Shown: one piece after another, positions 1-8,904 of the stretch
How the letters are laid out: every line of letters begins with the position of its first letter
How positions within the stretch are numbered: the stretch's first letter is position 1
DNA from: a virus
Virus record (IMG/VR): IMGVR_UViG_3300025687_000344
Location: 1 to 23,199 of that record
Length of the DNA: 23,199 nt
Direction: 5' to 3' (one strand)
Position numbers and translations under genes: made by a program
The notes under the pieces: generated by a model
What the model was told of the DNA's origin: nothing
The model's database searches: none
What the model saw: the letters and a program-made list of their open reading frames with translations, nothing else

Positions 1-1
1 T

Positions 2-520
2 GCAAACTATAAGCATCGAATCATTCCAGCATTACAGAGCAGGTGCCAAGTATTTAACATAACCCATGACGTAGAGGATGTAACCAGACGCATGGCTCAT
101 ATATTGAATGAGGAAAATATCGTATGTGGTGAAGATGACTTGAAACAAATTGTTAGGGATAATTTTCCAGATCTTCGTAAGACCATCAATACGATTCAGA
201 AACTTACAAATAATGGTAAGATTGAAATTGATGATAGCTCTAACGTATCCAAACTTGTCGCTGATTTGTATAAGCTTATTGAGCATGGACATGTTCTTAA
301 GTGCAGAAAGCATGCGATAAAGAATGAACATGTGTTTAATAATGATTACCCTGTATTGATTAAAGAGATGTTTAATTACATCGATGGCTTGCCATGCATT
401 CAAGAAGATAAGAAAAAGTCGCAGCTTACTACTTGCCACGACTTTATCTATAAATCAGCGTTTTGTATGGATCAAGAAATCAACGCATATGCATGTTTTA
501 TTACTTTAAGTAAATGCTAG
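2..520 (+). CDS. Clamp-loader small subunit (T4 gp44-like AAA+ ATPase), C-terminal part, 5' end outside window
   Basis: This is the 3' part of a DNA polymerase sliding-clamp loader ATPase. The frame is open from base 2, so the ATG at 92 is internal rather than the start. The visible peptide begins with RIIPALQSRC (residues 6-15 of the fragment). It contains the SRC motif, whose Arg is the arginine finger in RFC/gp44-type loaders. The segment FPDLRKTI (55-62) then matches the sensor-2/helical-lid region of T4 gp44. The nucleotide-binding half lies upstream of the window. In the family, this subunit forms the ATP-driven complex that opens and loads the clamp (gp45 in T4). Its Arg codons include CGC, CGT and CGA, unlike the AGA-rich late genes that follow. 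The stop codon overlaps the convergent gene's stop by 20 bp. Assignment rests on motif recognition. Confidence 0.85.
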   Translation, partial: ANYKHRIIPALQSRCQVFNITHDVEDVTRRMAHILNEENIVCGEDDLKQIVRDNFPDLRKTINTIQKLTNNGKIEIDDSSNVSKLVADLYKLIEHGHVLKCRKHAIKNEHVFNNDYPVLIKEMFNYIDGLPCIQEDKKKSQLTTCHDFIYKSAFCMDQEINAYACFITLSKC

Positions 521-1121
521 TGTCGGGCATATTACCGCCACCGATTGCTTGAGCATCATGAGAAGGTGCACCAAACTGATCTGTCTTTGCATTAACATTA
601 TGCAATTCTCTATCATTGCCTTGTGCCGGTTGTTTTTCTGAATCAGGTAAGTAACCGGCGTCTACTTGAGATTTTAATGGATTTTGCCCTATGTAATCGT
701 CCTCAAATTCTAACGTATCTGGGTCAATTTTCGTTTTGTTGGGCCTTACCATACTATCTGGCACTGGCATTCTGTTTGGATAAACATCTACTGGTTCAAA
801 TATATCATCCGGAAATTGATAAAAACCATCATATCTACCTGGTGCTGTTTCTTGTGAAACGGTGACAGAAAACTCTCCACTAGAGTTATCTGTATTTCCG
901 GGTTGGTTTGAAGGGTATTTATTTTCTATACCAGATACTCTTAAATTAAGGTCGCTAGCTAATAAATCATCTAGTTTAGCTCTGTACTCTGGGCTTAATT
1001 TTTTATATCCTTCACTAGATTTGTAATCATCTCTTACTTTTACAAGATCTCCGGTTAAAAAACCACCTCGAGTATATCTAGATACGTAAGATTCATAAAT
1101 CTTATTGAATTTCTTTTCCAC
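501..1121 (-). CDS. Unrecognised 206-residue protein, late-type expression
   Basis: I do not recognise a named family. The N-terminal 60 residues are charged and probably helical, and include the run TRGGFLTGDLV near residue 17. Residues 70-200 are rich in Pro, Asp, Asn and Gly, with little hydrophobic content, and look disordered. It runs convergent to the clamp-loader gene, overlapping it by 20 bp, and divergent from the baseplate operon. The chosen start is GTG at 1121. An ATG two bases upstream is out of frame, and a late octamer CATAAATA lies exactly 5 nt before the GTG. That promoter and the neighbouring virion genes suggest a late, perhaps structural, protein, but this is inference only. 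Confidence 0.7.
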   Translation of the reverse strand: MEKKFNKIYESYVSRYTRGGFLTGDLVKVRDDYKSSEGYKKLSPEYRAKLDDLLASDLNLRVSGIENKYPSNQPGNTDNSSGEFSVTVSQETAPGRYDGFYQFPDDIFEPVDVYPNRMPVPDSMVRPNKTKIDPDTLEFEDDYIGQNPLKSQVDAGYLPDSEKQPAQGNDRELHNVNAKTDQFGAPSHDAQAIGGGNMPDTSIYLK

Positions 1122-1126
1122 ATAAT

Positions 1127-1134
1127 TATTTATG
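1127..1134 (-). promoter_or_regulatory. Late promoter octamer for the 501-1121 gene
   Basis: Read on the minus strand the sequence is CATAAATA, followed by ATTAT and then the GTG start at 1121. It differs from the T4 late consensus TATAAATA only at the first base. T4 late transcripts begin about 6 nt after the octamer, which places +1 at the start codon. Confidence 0.65.
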
Positions 1135-1159
1135 CTGCAAAGTTAAAATAAAACTCATT

Positions 1160-1167
1160 ATTAAATA
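1160..1167 (+). promoter_or_regulatory. Late-type promoter octamer for the baseplate operon
   Basis: ATTAAATA lies 7 nt before the ATG at 1175, in the 53-bp gap between divergent genes, back to back with the minus-strand octamer at 1127-1134. It is a near match to the T4 late octamer. No Shine-Dalgarno sequence is visible between it and the start. Confidence 0.5.
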
Positions 1168-1174
1168 TATATGT

Positions 1175-1663
1175 ATGTCAAATATTAGGTTAACGAATTT
1201 ATCAAAACCTGAAGATGTAAAATATAAAAAACAATTTACTTATGCTGATGTAAATTTTGATTTTGTTTTTTCTGATGTAGATCAAAAAGAATTAAATTCA
1301 TCAGTAAAAAATAATGATTTAAAAGCTAATTATGATTTAGGTGCTATAAAAAATTCTATAGTAAATATATTTACTTCCTTTCCGGGAGATAAAATTTTAA
1401 ATCCTAATTTCGGTCTTAATTTAAATCAATTTTTGTTTTTGCCTTGTAATAAGGAAACAGCTAGGTTAATAGGTGAAACTATACAATCTCAAATAAAACT
1501 ACAAGAACCTAGAGTAAATTTAAAAACTGTTAATGTTGTAGCTAATATTAACAATGACGAATATGACATAACTATGTTGTTAGAGGTACCATTTATAAAT
1601 AATAATAACAGCATTAATTTTAAAGCATTATTAAATTCAACAGGAATAAATTTTTATAACTAG
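1175..1663 (+). CDS. Baseplate wedge subunit, gp25-like
   Basis: This 162-residue protein fits the GPW/gp25 family, whose members help build the wedge of contractile-tail baseplates (T4 gp25) and are conserved in type VI secretion. The central segment has the family layout: an amphipathic helix with IKNSIVNIF, then FPGDKILNPNFGLNLNQFLF, an invariant-looking pattern around the start of the core. The EPRV motif follows near residue 112 and a C-terminal beta strand closes the domain. Length is close to the family norm plus a roughly 45-residue N-terminal extension. It is first in a long virion operon, and the gp6-like gene follows after only 2 nt. No Shine-Dalgarno sequence precedes the start; a late octamer lies 7 nt upstream. 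Confidence 0.85.
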   Translation: MSNIRLTNLSKPEDVKYKKQFTYADVNFDFVFSDVDQKELNSSVKNNDLKANYDLGAIKNSIVNIFTSFPGDKILNPNFGLNLNQFLFLPCNKETARLIGETIQSQIKLQEPRVNLKTVNVVANINNDEYDITMLLEVPFINNNNSINFKALLNSTGINFYN

Positions 1664-1665
1664 CA

Positions 1666-3492
1666 ATGGCAACTAAATCAGATTTTAATTTACAGCAAGA
1701 CGGTTACGTTTCTTTTGATGCAATAAGTCTAAAAGACCTTATCATTGAAAGAATGAATGAACAACAAATTTTTACTGATCAAAACTACGAGGGTAGTAAT
1801 TTATCAGCATTGATTGATATCATAGCATACTCTTATCATGTATTAATATATTATCTTAATAAAAATTCATCTGAAAGTAATTTTTCGCAAGCAGAAATAT
1901 ACGAAAATATAAATCAAATAGTTAAAAGTATAGATTATAGCCCTACTGGTCCTCAAACAAGTAATTTATCTTTCCAAGCTGTTGCTAATAGTAATCTTGC
2001 TGTTGACTTTTATACCATACCTCGTTATAGTTATTTTTCTTTTGGAGGAACATCTTATAGCTTTACCCAAGATGTATCTTTTCAAAAGACTGTTAATGGT
2101 GTCGAATCTTTAGTTGATTTAAACAACAATACTCTTTTATACAATGGTCAATTTGTAGAATATCCTTTATTTACTGCCTTAGGTGAAAATTTTGAAACAG
2201 TAACTCTAGCAGCTACAGATGAAAATATTGATTTTTATATCGACAACAACAATATTGATGTATACGTAAAAGATAATAATCAAAGCAGTTGGGTTAAATG
2301 GGAAAGAACCACTTCATTGTATTTGGAAAATAGTTCAGCTAAAAAATATTCTGTTAGATATAATGAAGACGAAAAATATGAATTAAAATTCGGCAATAAC
2401 ATTACTGGTAAAAGGCTTACTGAAAATAGTTTAATTGCTATATATTATTTAAAATCAGATGGTCAAGCCGGTCAAGTTAGTAAAAATACAATTAACAACC
2501 AACCTTTATATTTTTATAATACAACTTTGTTTAATGAAATTAAAACTGATGTTATACCTTCGGGTTCAAATATCATATCTATTGAAGAATCTGCTAATTT
2601 AGTTTTTAGTAATGATTCGTCTTCCACTAATTTTAAAACAAAAGAGTCTGTTGAAGAAATAAAACAAAATGCGCCTAGATTGTACAATTCACAATATAGG
2701 TTAGTTACAACTGAAGATTATAAAAATTATATTAATAAGAATTTTAGCAATTGGATAAATTCGGTAGAGGTTGTTGATAATAATCAATATATAAATGGTT
2801 ATCAAAATTATTTCTTTAATATAGGATTACAGCAACCCAATGCAGATTCTAGAGTTTTGTTTAATCAATTAAATTTTTCCAATTCTACTAATTTTAATAA
2901 TGTTTATGTTTTTGCTGTACCTAATAAAAATATACAAAACAGTTTAGATTTAAGAACTAACTACTTATCTGTATCGCAAAAAAATGCATTAACAATTCTT
3001 TTAGATGAAATAAAAATATCTAACATTGATATTGTCGTATCTGATCCAGTATATACAGAAATTAATTTTGGAGCTAGTAACTCTCCTGATGACTACCTTT
3101 TTGTTGAAACAGTAGGGGATGAATCATATTTGTATGTTGAAGTGGAAAGAAATGCTAGAAGAGATTTAGATTCAGTTAAAGATGATATTATAACAATTTT
3201 TCATGAATATTTTGAAAATAATAATATGACATTAAATCAACTTATATCTCTTAAAGATATATCACAAAGTATATTAGACGTTGAAGGTGTATCTACATTT
3301 TCTACTAGAAGAGAACATAAAGGTCAAACAATAATTGATAACTTACTTTCGTTTATTGTTTTTAACCCTATATACCCTGATAATGATTTCGATATTACAA
3401 AACAAGATATTAAATTTAAGTATTTTCAATTTGGGTATTTTAAAAATTTACAATCTATTAATGATAAAATTCAAGTTATTAGACAATCATGA
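1666..3492 (+). CDS. Baseplate wedge subunit, gp6-like (baseplate J family)
   Basis: This 608-residue protein resembles T4 gp6, the wedge protein that forms the continuous ring of the baseplate. The N-terminal signature is visible at about residues 41-85: the helix YEGSNLSALIDIIAYSYH, then a segment of the type seen in gp6/J proteins that ends in DYSPTGPQTS. A second typical element, APRLYNSQYRLVTTEDYKNY, lies near residues 336-355. The C-terminal quarter has the expected alpha/beta domain with HEYFENN. It follows the gp25-like gene by 2 nt, the pairing expected of interacting wedge subunits, and its TGA overlaps the ATG of the next gene (ATGA). It has no promoter or Shine-Dalgarno sequence of its own, so it is probably expressed from the operon promoter at 1160. 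Confidence 0.85.
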   Translation: MATKSDFNLQQDGYVSFDAISLKDLIIERMNEQQIFTDQNYEGSNLSALIDIIAYSYHVLIYYLNKNSSESNFSQAEIYENINQIVKSIDYSPTGPQTSNLSFQAVANSNLAVDFYTIPRYSYFSFGGTSYSFTQDVSFQKTVNGVESLVDLNNNTLLYNGQFVEYPLFTALGENFETVTLAATDENIDFYIDNNNIDVYVKDNNQSSWVKWERTTSLYLENSSAKKYSVRYNEDEKYELKFGNNITGKRLTENSLIAIYYLKSDGQAGQVSKNTINNQPLYFYNTTLFNEIKTDVIPSGSNIISIEESANLVFSNDSSSTNFKTKESVEEIKQNAPRLYNSQYRLVTTEDYKNYINKNFSNWINSVEVVDNNQYINGYQNYFFNIGLQQPNADSRVLFNQLNFSNSTNFNNVYVFAVPNKNIQNSLDLRTNYLSVSQKNALTILLDEIKISNIDIVVSDPVYTEINFGASNSPDDYLFVETVGDESYLYVEVERNARRDLDSVKDDIITIFHEYFENNNMTLNQLISLKDISQSILDVEGVSTFSTRREHKGQTIIDNLLSFIVFNPIYPDNDFDITKQDIKFKYFQFGYFKNLQSINDKIQVIRQS

Positions 3493-5786
3493 TTGAACAA
3501 AATTCAGGTTATTGGAAATATAATGTATATAATGTATTTGATACATTATCTCTTTCCTCTTACGCATTAGAACAAACTCCTTTAAAATTTATACCTACCA
3601 AATTTGAATATGATGAGTATAGTGATTTTTATATAATTTGGAATTTTGGAGATGGTTCGCCTGTTTATCAAGGATTGTCAGCATCTCATTCATTTTTTTA
3701 TCCCGGAGAGTATAACGTTACTATGACAGTTATGGTTTCTTCAGGTAATACAGAACTTAATTCTTTTAATCAAAAAGTAACCATATATGATTTTATACCT
3801 AATACTTTTAGTTTCAAACAACTTTCAGGTGTTAATTCAAAAAGTTTATTTTTAACTGCTGGTGTTTATTCTGAACAATTGTCTATTGAAAGATTTAATA
3901 GTATACAAAGTTATGGAAACCCATATACTTTCTTTTTAAACGCAAGTGGAAGTAACAGTTTGTTTTATGACAGGAATAAACTTTTAACCGAACCTTATTC
4001 TTTTTTATTACCTACGCATAGGTTTGTAAAGAGAGAAAAAATAGGTAAATATTTTAGTGATTTAGTAATTGATGAAATTACAACAACCGATACTAATCTT
4101 TATGGCAAATTAGACGAAACATCATTAGTAGTTCCAACTTCATCTGATGATGTTAACTCGTTTTTTGTCGGTACAAGCGGGGTTGAAAGTTTTTATTTCG
4201 TTGATGATTTTGTAAATGAAAATCCTTACTTTTTATTAGCTACTTCTTCCACTGTCAATTACCCTGATAATTATACTAAAAATTATAATATAGATTATAA
4301 GTTTAACTTACCTATAAAAAATTCTAATACATCTTATTATAAAATTTCATCTAACGCTTTTAAGAAAGCAGATTATTTTAGTATAACTTCAAATGGTTTA
4401 GATGGTCAAGGTTTTGATTTACCCACTTTTAATATAGGCACGACAAAGTTTATTAATCAAATGATAAGTTTTGTTGTAAAATGTAAATATAGTAATTTAT
4501 ATGATTGCAAAAATCAAATTAATACTTTCACTTTTGATACCTCTCCTTGGATTAGAAATGGGGTACAAATATTTTTAATATCTCCGTCTAATAATAATAA
4601 TTTGGGCGATATTACCGAATATGTTACAATAGATAAATCAACTTATGAAAATTATCAGTACGGTTGGTTGAAAGGTAATATTATCATACCCCCTATCAAT
4701 ACTTTAAATTCTGTATTAAGTTCTAATACATTAGTAGCTTTAAGTGCTAAAGGTGAGCTTTTAGATAATGAAGGGTTTACCTATTTTATATCAGGTAGTA
4801 GTTCACCTTTTAGATTGTTTGATATAAATTATAATAAAATCGCAAAAATTAATGAAAATTTTGACTCTGCAAATTATTTAAAAGGGTTATCTTATCAACC
4901 TTCAATATATAAAAGACCTGAAATATTTGATACTTTTTTTGGCACCACATTAGGTACACTTAGCTCAAATGTTGATGCTATAGGTAAACGTACTTATGAA
5001 AAAACTTCTAACTTTGTAAAAAATACTGTTAATATAGACACCTGCGATATTCAAGCTTTGTTTGGTTTTGCTTCAGAGTTTAATGTAGATTTAAATAGTT
5101 ATGCTTCTAAAAATTTAGTCATAAATTACCCACCGGAAGTTTCTAGATTAGTTAATTTATTTTCAATCAAAAAGTCTTTACTTTTTGGTAAAGTTAATCA
5201 ATATAACTTTGATTTTAAAAATACATATAATTTAAATCAACCTTTCAATAATATATACGAATCTGCAAATTATTTAACAGAAGGAAAATCAGGTGGGGTT
5301 AATTTAGGACCTCAAATTGACATTTTATCTGGAATTATAAACAAAGAATCTAATTATATTGTAGGGTATGAACAATTTTCTGATTCATATACTTTATTAA
5401 GAACAAATATTGAACACATAAAAACATCAACCTACCCTCTAAGTTCATTAGATAAAAACTGGGGCTGGGGTTTAGTTGTACCTGATAGTTTTTATACTGA
5501 AAGTTTATCGACATATAAATTATCTAATTATTATACATTTTTTGAATATATACCTGTTGTTCAAGGAAACATAGTAAACAACATTATAAACTGGAATGAT
5601 ACTTATAATACAACATTAAACATTTATCCTAATAATTTATCAGCAACTCACACTTCAGCATATTTATCTAGTTATAGATTTACACCATTAGAAACATGGG
5701 ATTCTACAGGAGGGGTAATTGATCAAAACTTAACAAGACAAATTAATTTAGGGTTAGAATTATTATCCTCTTACAATCTTGTATAA
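3489..5786 (+). CDS. Tail/baseplate protein with N-terminal PKD domain
   Basis: This is a 765-residue structural protein. Residues about 31-102 form a PKD (Ig-like beta-sandwich) domain, recognised by WNFGDGSP (51-58) and HSFFYPGEYNVTMTV (67-81). PKD domains in phage virions usually serve as surface or adhesion modules. The remainder is Asn/Ser/Tyr-rich and beta-like. A helical section around residues 490-600 contains NYPPEVSRLVNLFSIKKS, resembling segments I associate with phage tail proteins but cannot assign. It follows the gp6-like gene with an ATGA overlap, the position of gene 7 in T4. However, I see no clear gp7 similarity, so function beyond virion component is inferred. Confidence 0.7.
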   Translation: MIEQNSGYWKYNVYNVFDTLSLSSYALEQTPLKFIPTKFEYDEYSDFYIIWNFGDGSPVYQGLSASHSFFYPGEYNVTMTVMVSSGNTELNSFNQKVTIYDFIPNTFSFKQLSGVNSKSLFLTAGVYSEQLSIERFNSIQSYGNPYTFFLNASGSNSLFYDRNKLLTEPYSFLLPTHRFVKREKIGKYFSDLVIDEITTTDTNLYGKLDETSLVVPTSSDDVNSFFVGTSGVESFYFVDDFVNENPYFLLATSSTVNYPDNYTKNYNIDYKFNLPIKNSNTSYYKISSNAFKKADYFSITSNGLDGQGFDLPTFNIGTTKFINQMISFVVKCKYSNLYDCKNQINTFTFDTSPWIRNGVQIFLISPSNNNNLGDITEYVTIDKSTYENYQYGWLKGNIIIPPINTLNSVLSSNTLVALSAKGELLDNEGFTYFISGSSSPFRLFDINYNKIAKINENFDSANYLKGLSYQPSIYKRPEIFDTFFGTTLGTLSSNVDAIGKRTYEKTSNFVKNTVNIDTCDIQALFGFASEFNVDLNSYASKNLVINYPPEVSRLVNLFSIKKSLLFGKVNQYNFDFKNTYNLNQPFNNIYESANYLTEGKSGGVNLGPQIDILSGIINKESNYIVGYEQFSDSYTLLRTNIEHIKTSTYPLSSLDKNWGWGLVVPDSFYTESLSTYKLSNYYTFFEYIPVVQGNIVNNIINWNDTYNTTLNIYPNNLSATHTSAYLSSYRFTPLETWDSTGGVIDQNLTRQINLGLELLSSYNLV

Positions 5787-5793
5787 TTAAATA
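5786..5793 (+). promoter_or_regulatory. Late-type promoter octamer inside the virion operon
   Basis: ATTAAATA begins on the last base of the preceding stop codon and lies 6 nt before the ATG at 5800. It could give an internal late start that boosts the downstream structural genes. AT-rich context lowers certainty for this single site. Confidence 0.45.
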
Positions 5794-5799
5794 ATAATA

Positions 5800-8700
5800 A
5801 TGGCATCTACTATTGAAAGATTTAACAAATATACGTTAGAAAAGTCTATTACTTTTTTAGGTAATGTTTCTACTGCAGTAGATTATGACGATCCATTAGA
5901 TTTTAAAGAATGGTTGGGTTATTTTAAAGATACTAACATTTCATTACAAACATATCAAAATTCATACAAAAATTATATTAATAGTTGGAATTATGTAAAA
6001 AATACATTTATAAATACCCAAAAAAATTATGTAAATGAATCTTATAAAAATTTAATTAAAGAAATTTCATTAGATGTACTTACTGCGCAAGAACTCAACT
6101 TTATAAAAAACGTTGATGTTAACAATAAAGAACAAGTTGAATCATTAATTCCATTAGTTTCGGATAAGATTAAAAATCTTTCAGATTATTATAAAAATTT
6201 TAGAGAAAAAGTAAAAACTCAACCTAAAAGAAATAATTTTAATTCTTCTAAATTTGGAATTAAAAAGTTTTTATATCAACTTATTTTAGATATAGTAAAT
6301 TTTAATGCTGAAACGGTTAACTTATTAAATGTATACAATAAAGATATTAATTTTTTAGAAAAAAATATAAAATTTAATATTGAAAATTTATATGATATAT
6401 ATGATAGCTATTTCGATGTTTCATATTCCTTACCTGCATCGTCTTATACTTACGGAGGTTCATTAAGAACTACCCAATGGTCAAGCAATATAAATTATTT
6501 TGATTACGACCTATTTTTAAATTTTAATAATTCAACTATAAGATTACTTTCATCTTATAATTATGTTATTGAAGAATTTTTACCTAATTTATCTTTACCT
6601 GTTCAATTAAACGAAAATAGTTTTAATTATTATAAAAATAAAGATTTTATAAATCAAGTAAACACTCTATCTATAAATGATTTAAATCTTAATAACAACA
6701 AATCATTGATAGAAAAATATATAGGGTCTGATTGGTATTATTTATCAACAGGTGATACTCTTTCCTATACAGTATCTGGTAATTTTCTAAAGGCTAAAAA
6801 TAAATCCCTTAATTATATAAATCGTATTAACCCTTCTACTGCTACAGTACCAAGTACAGCTACATTAATAAGAGATAAAAATTTAGGAGGATTTTTTCTA
6901 CCAAAATATGAAGGTATGTTACTGTATACGTCTTTTGACTATACTTATACTTTAGATAATTCAAAGTTATCTACAAATACTGCTTATTATTTTCCAGATC
7001 CTAATTTATATATTAACACATTTGGTAATTCAATTTACAATAAACCGTATGGTATTTTTACTGTAAATGAAAATGCATATGTAAATGTTTATTCAAAGTC
7101 TAATTCATTTTCATTTGGTTATATAAATGATTATTCCTATTTGTTAAACTTTCATGGATATGAAAATTTAGAAGAAAAAAATCAAATTGATTCATTAGGG
7201 GTTTCCAGAAATACAGATAGTGTTACATTTTTTAAAGGTAAAAAAGACGATATATGGAAAAACAATGATATATATAATGTAACAAATAAAGCTAAATTTA
7301 CTATTGACGAAAGACAAAATGAATTGTTAGTAGGTGTTAAAGATAGCACTAACAGTTTTTCTGATATATATGGTAACAATTACGGTGTATATAAATCAAC
7401 TACACGACCTATCTTTAACAGTTATAATTCTACATATGTATCAACTTCTCAAACGTGTTTGTTTTTAAGTAATGGGTTATTTCTATCAGGTAGTAATGAT
7501 TTTAATTATAGTGTACCAGATGTTGATTCATCTTTTATAATACCAGGTAAAATTTTTACAACAACAGGGTTATCATTATGTTCTTACCCTACATTTACTA
7601 ATGCAGGTAATGAAATATTAAGTTACGGTGCATTTAAAATGCCTTGGTGTTTCAATACAGGTGTAAATTATAAAAGAGGTACTTTTTATGATGGGGTATA
7701 TTTTACAGATAAGAATGGGGTACCATTACCCGATAACCCTAAAACCGAATACCCTAATTGGTCAGAAGATAATCAAACTTTATATTATAATGTATATTTA
7801 GAAGGAGGAGCTAATAATGAGTTAACTTACCCAACATATATAAACCCGGTATCATTCTTATATAGTTACAATAAAAATATTGATTGCGGTACATTTTTGT
7901 TTAACGGTAATAATCCATTTGAAAGAATGGTTACATCTAATGTATATGCTAATATTTCTTCTTATTCAACTACAAATAATGCTTTTTCATCTACATATCA
8001 GACAATACCAAATATAAATGAAGCAAATATATATACTAAAAAGTATCTATTATCAGCTTCACCTTATGTAAGAAATTTAAGCAATAAAGTATTATCATTA
8101 TCAGATTCTCTCAGTTCTATATTTTTAAAATATAAAAACATAGAGAATATATATTCTGAACTTAATAATAATATTATTAATTTTAATATTGTCTATGATA
8201 TAGGTGTATTTGAAACTGAAAATTATTTAGTAATAGAAAAATTACTTTATAATTATACAACTAATGTATTTTATGCTAGTGATAATAACCCAACTTATAT
8301 TACTAGATACAAATATAATCCTAGATTAGAAAAGTTTGGTAATTTCTTTTACCATGAAACTTCTAATACTTTACTTTTATATAAAACATCATTATTAGAT
8401 GTAAATGTAAATTCAAATTATAAAACTATATACCCTGAAATTTATAAATTAGATATTAATAATTTTGAATTGAAAAAAATATTTCCTTTTGTAAAATCAA
8501 ATATATATAATAGATTAAGTTCTTATAGTTTTAGATCTTATATAAGCCCGGTATATTATAATGTTTATTTTAATAATGATGATATGATTTATAATCTTTA
8601 TGAGATAGACAGACCTAATATATCTTATGATACCGATACAGATACATATTCATTTGTTATTAAAGGCAAAGATTTATCTAATGGTTTAGTAATATATTAT

Positions 8701-8889
8701 CAAACTTACAAATATATGTCAGGTGTGTTTACTAACAAAATAAACGAATGTTACTTTCAAAACTCTACATTTAGAGATGAAAACTATTCAAATGCTTACC
8801 AACTCCCTATAATTAGCTATACTCAATACCCAGGCACTAAAACAAATACTAGAGTTTCTTCGGAAGGTGTTTTAAAATTAGGAGAATAA
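5800..8889 (+). CDS. Large virion structural protein, unrecognised (1029 residues)
   Basis: No named family is recognised. The first 230 residues are helical and Lys/Asn-rich and may form coiled-coil segments. From about residue 230 the composition is dominated by Tyr, Ser, Asn and Thr in short alternating stretches typical of beta-structured phage tail proteins. The last 250 residues contain several strand-rich repeats (for example ENYLVIEKLLYNY) that might form a propeller or sandwich. Its length is close to T4 gp7 (1032 residues) and it lies two genes after the gp6-like gene. I do not see gp7 sequence similarity, so the match is only suggestive. Operon position and composition support a tail or baseplate component. 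Confidence 0.65.
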   Translation: MASTIERFNKYTLEKSITFLGNVSTAVDYDDPLDFKEWLGYFKDTNISLQTYQNSYKNYINSWNYVKNTFINTQKNYVNESYKNLIKEISLDVLTAQELNFIKNVDVNNKEQVESLIPLVSDKIKNLSDYYKNFREKVKTQPKRNNFNSSKFGIKKFLYQLILDIVNFNAETVNLLNVYNKDINFLEKNIKFNIENLYDIYDSYFDVSYSLPASSYTYGGSLRTTQWSSNINYFDYDLFLNFNNSTIRLLSSYNYVIEEFLPNLSLPVQLNENSFNYYKNKDFINQVNTLSINDLNLNNNKSLIEKYIGSDWYYLSTGDTLSYTVSGNFLKAKNKSLNYINRINPSTATVPSTATLIRDKNLGGFFLPKYEGMLLYTSFDYTYTLDNSKLSTNTAYYFPDPNLYINTFGNSIYNKPYGIFTVNENAYVNVYSKSNSFSFGYINDYSYLLNFHGYENLEEKNQIDSLGVSRNTDSVTFFKGKKDDIWKNNDIYNVTNKAKFTIDERQNELLVGVKDSTNSFSDIYGNNYGVYKSTTRPIFNSYNSTYVSTSQTCLFLSNGLFLSGSNDFNYSVPDVDSSFIIPGKIFTTTGLSLCSYPTFTNAGNEILSYGAFKMPWCFNTGVNYKRGTFYDGVYFTDKNGVPLPDNPKTEYPNWSEDNQTLYYNVYLEGGANNELTYPTYINPVSFLYSYNKNIDCGTFLFNGNNPFERMVTSNVYANISSYSTTNNAFSSTYQTIPNINEANIYTKKYLLSASPYVRNLSNKVLSLSDSLSSIFLKYKNIENIYSELNNNIINFNIVYDIGVFETENYLVIEKLLYNYTTNVFYASDNNPTYITRYKYNPRLEKFGNFFYHETSNTLLLYKTSLLDVNVNSNYKTIYPEIYKLDINNFELKKIFPFVKSNIYNRLSSYSFRSYISPVYYNVYFNNDDMIYNLYEIDRPNISYDTDTDTYSFVIKGKDLSNGLVIYYQTYKYMSGVFTNKINECYFQNSTFRDENYSNAYQLPIISYTQYPGTKTNTRVSSEGVLKLGE

Positions 8890-8896
8890 GTAAATA
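8889..8896 (+). promoter_or_regulatory. Possible late-type promoter octamer before the lectin-like fibre gene
   Basis: AGTAAATA starts on the last base of the upstream stop codon and lies 8 nt before the ATG at 8905. It is a weaker match to the late octamer than most others in this window. Confidence 0.35.
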
Positions 8897-8904
8897 TATA
8901 TACA

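Noticed and set aside
32-439. Open minus-strand frame of 135 codons over the clamp-loader gene
   Set aside because: It is antisense to a clear gp44-like coding sequence and has no recognisable motif or promoter.
5800-8889. Assignment of the 1029-residue protein as T4 gp7
   Set aside because: Only length and approximate gene order agree; no shared motif was visible, so it is left unassigned.
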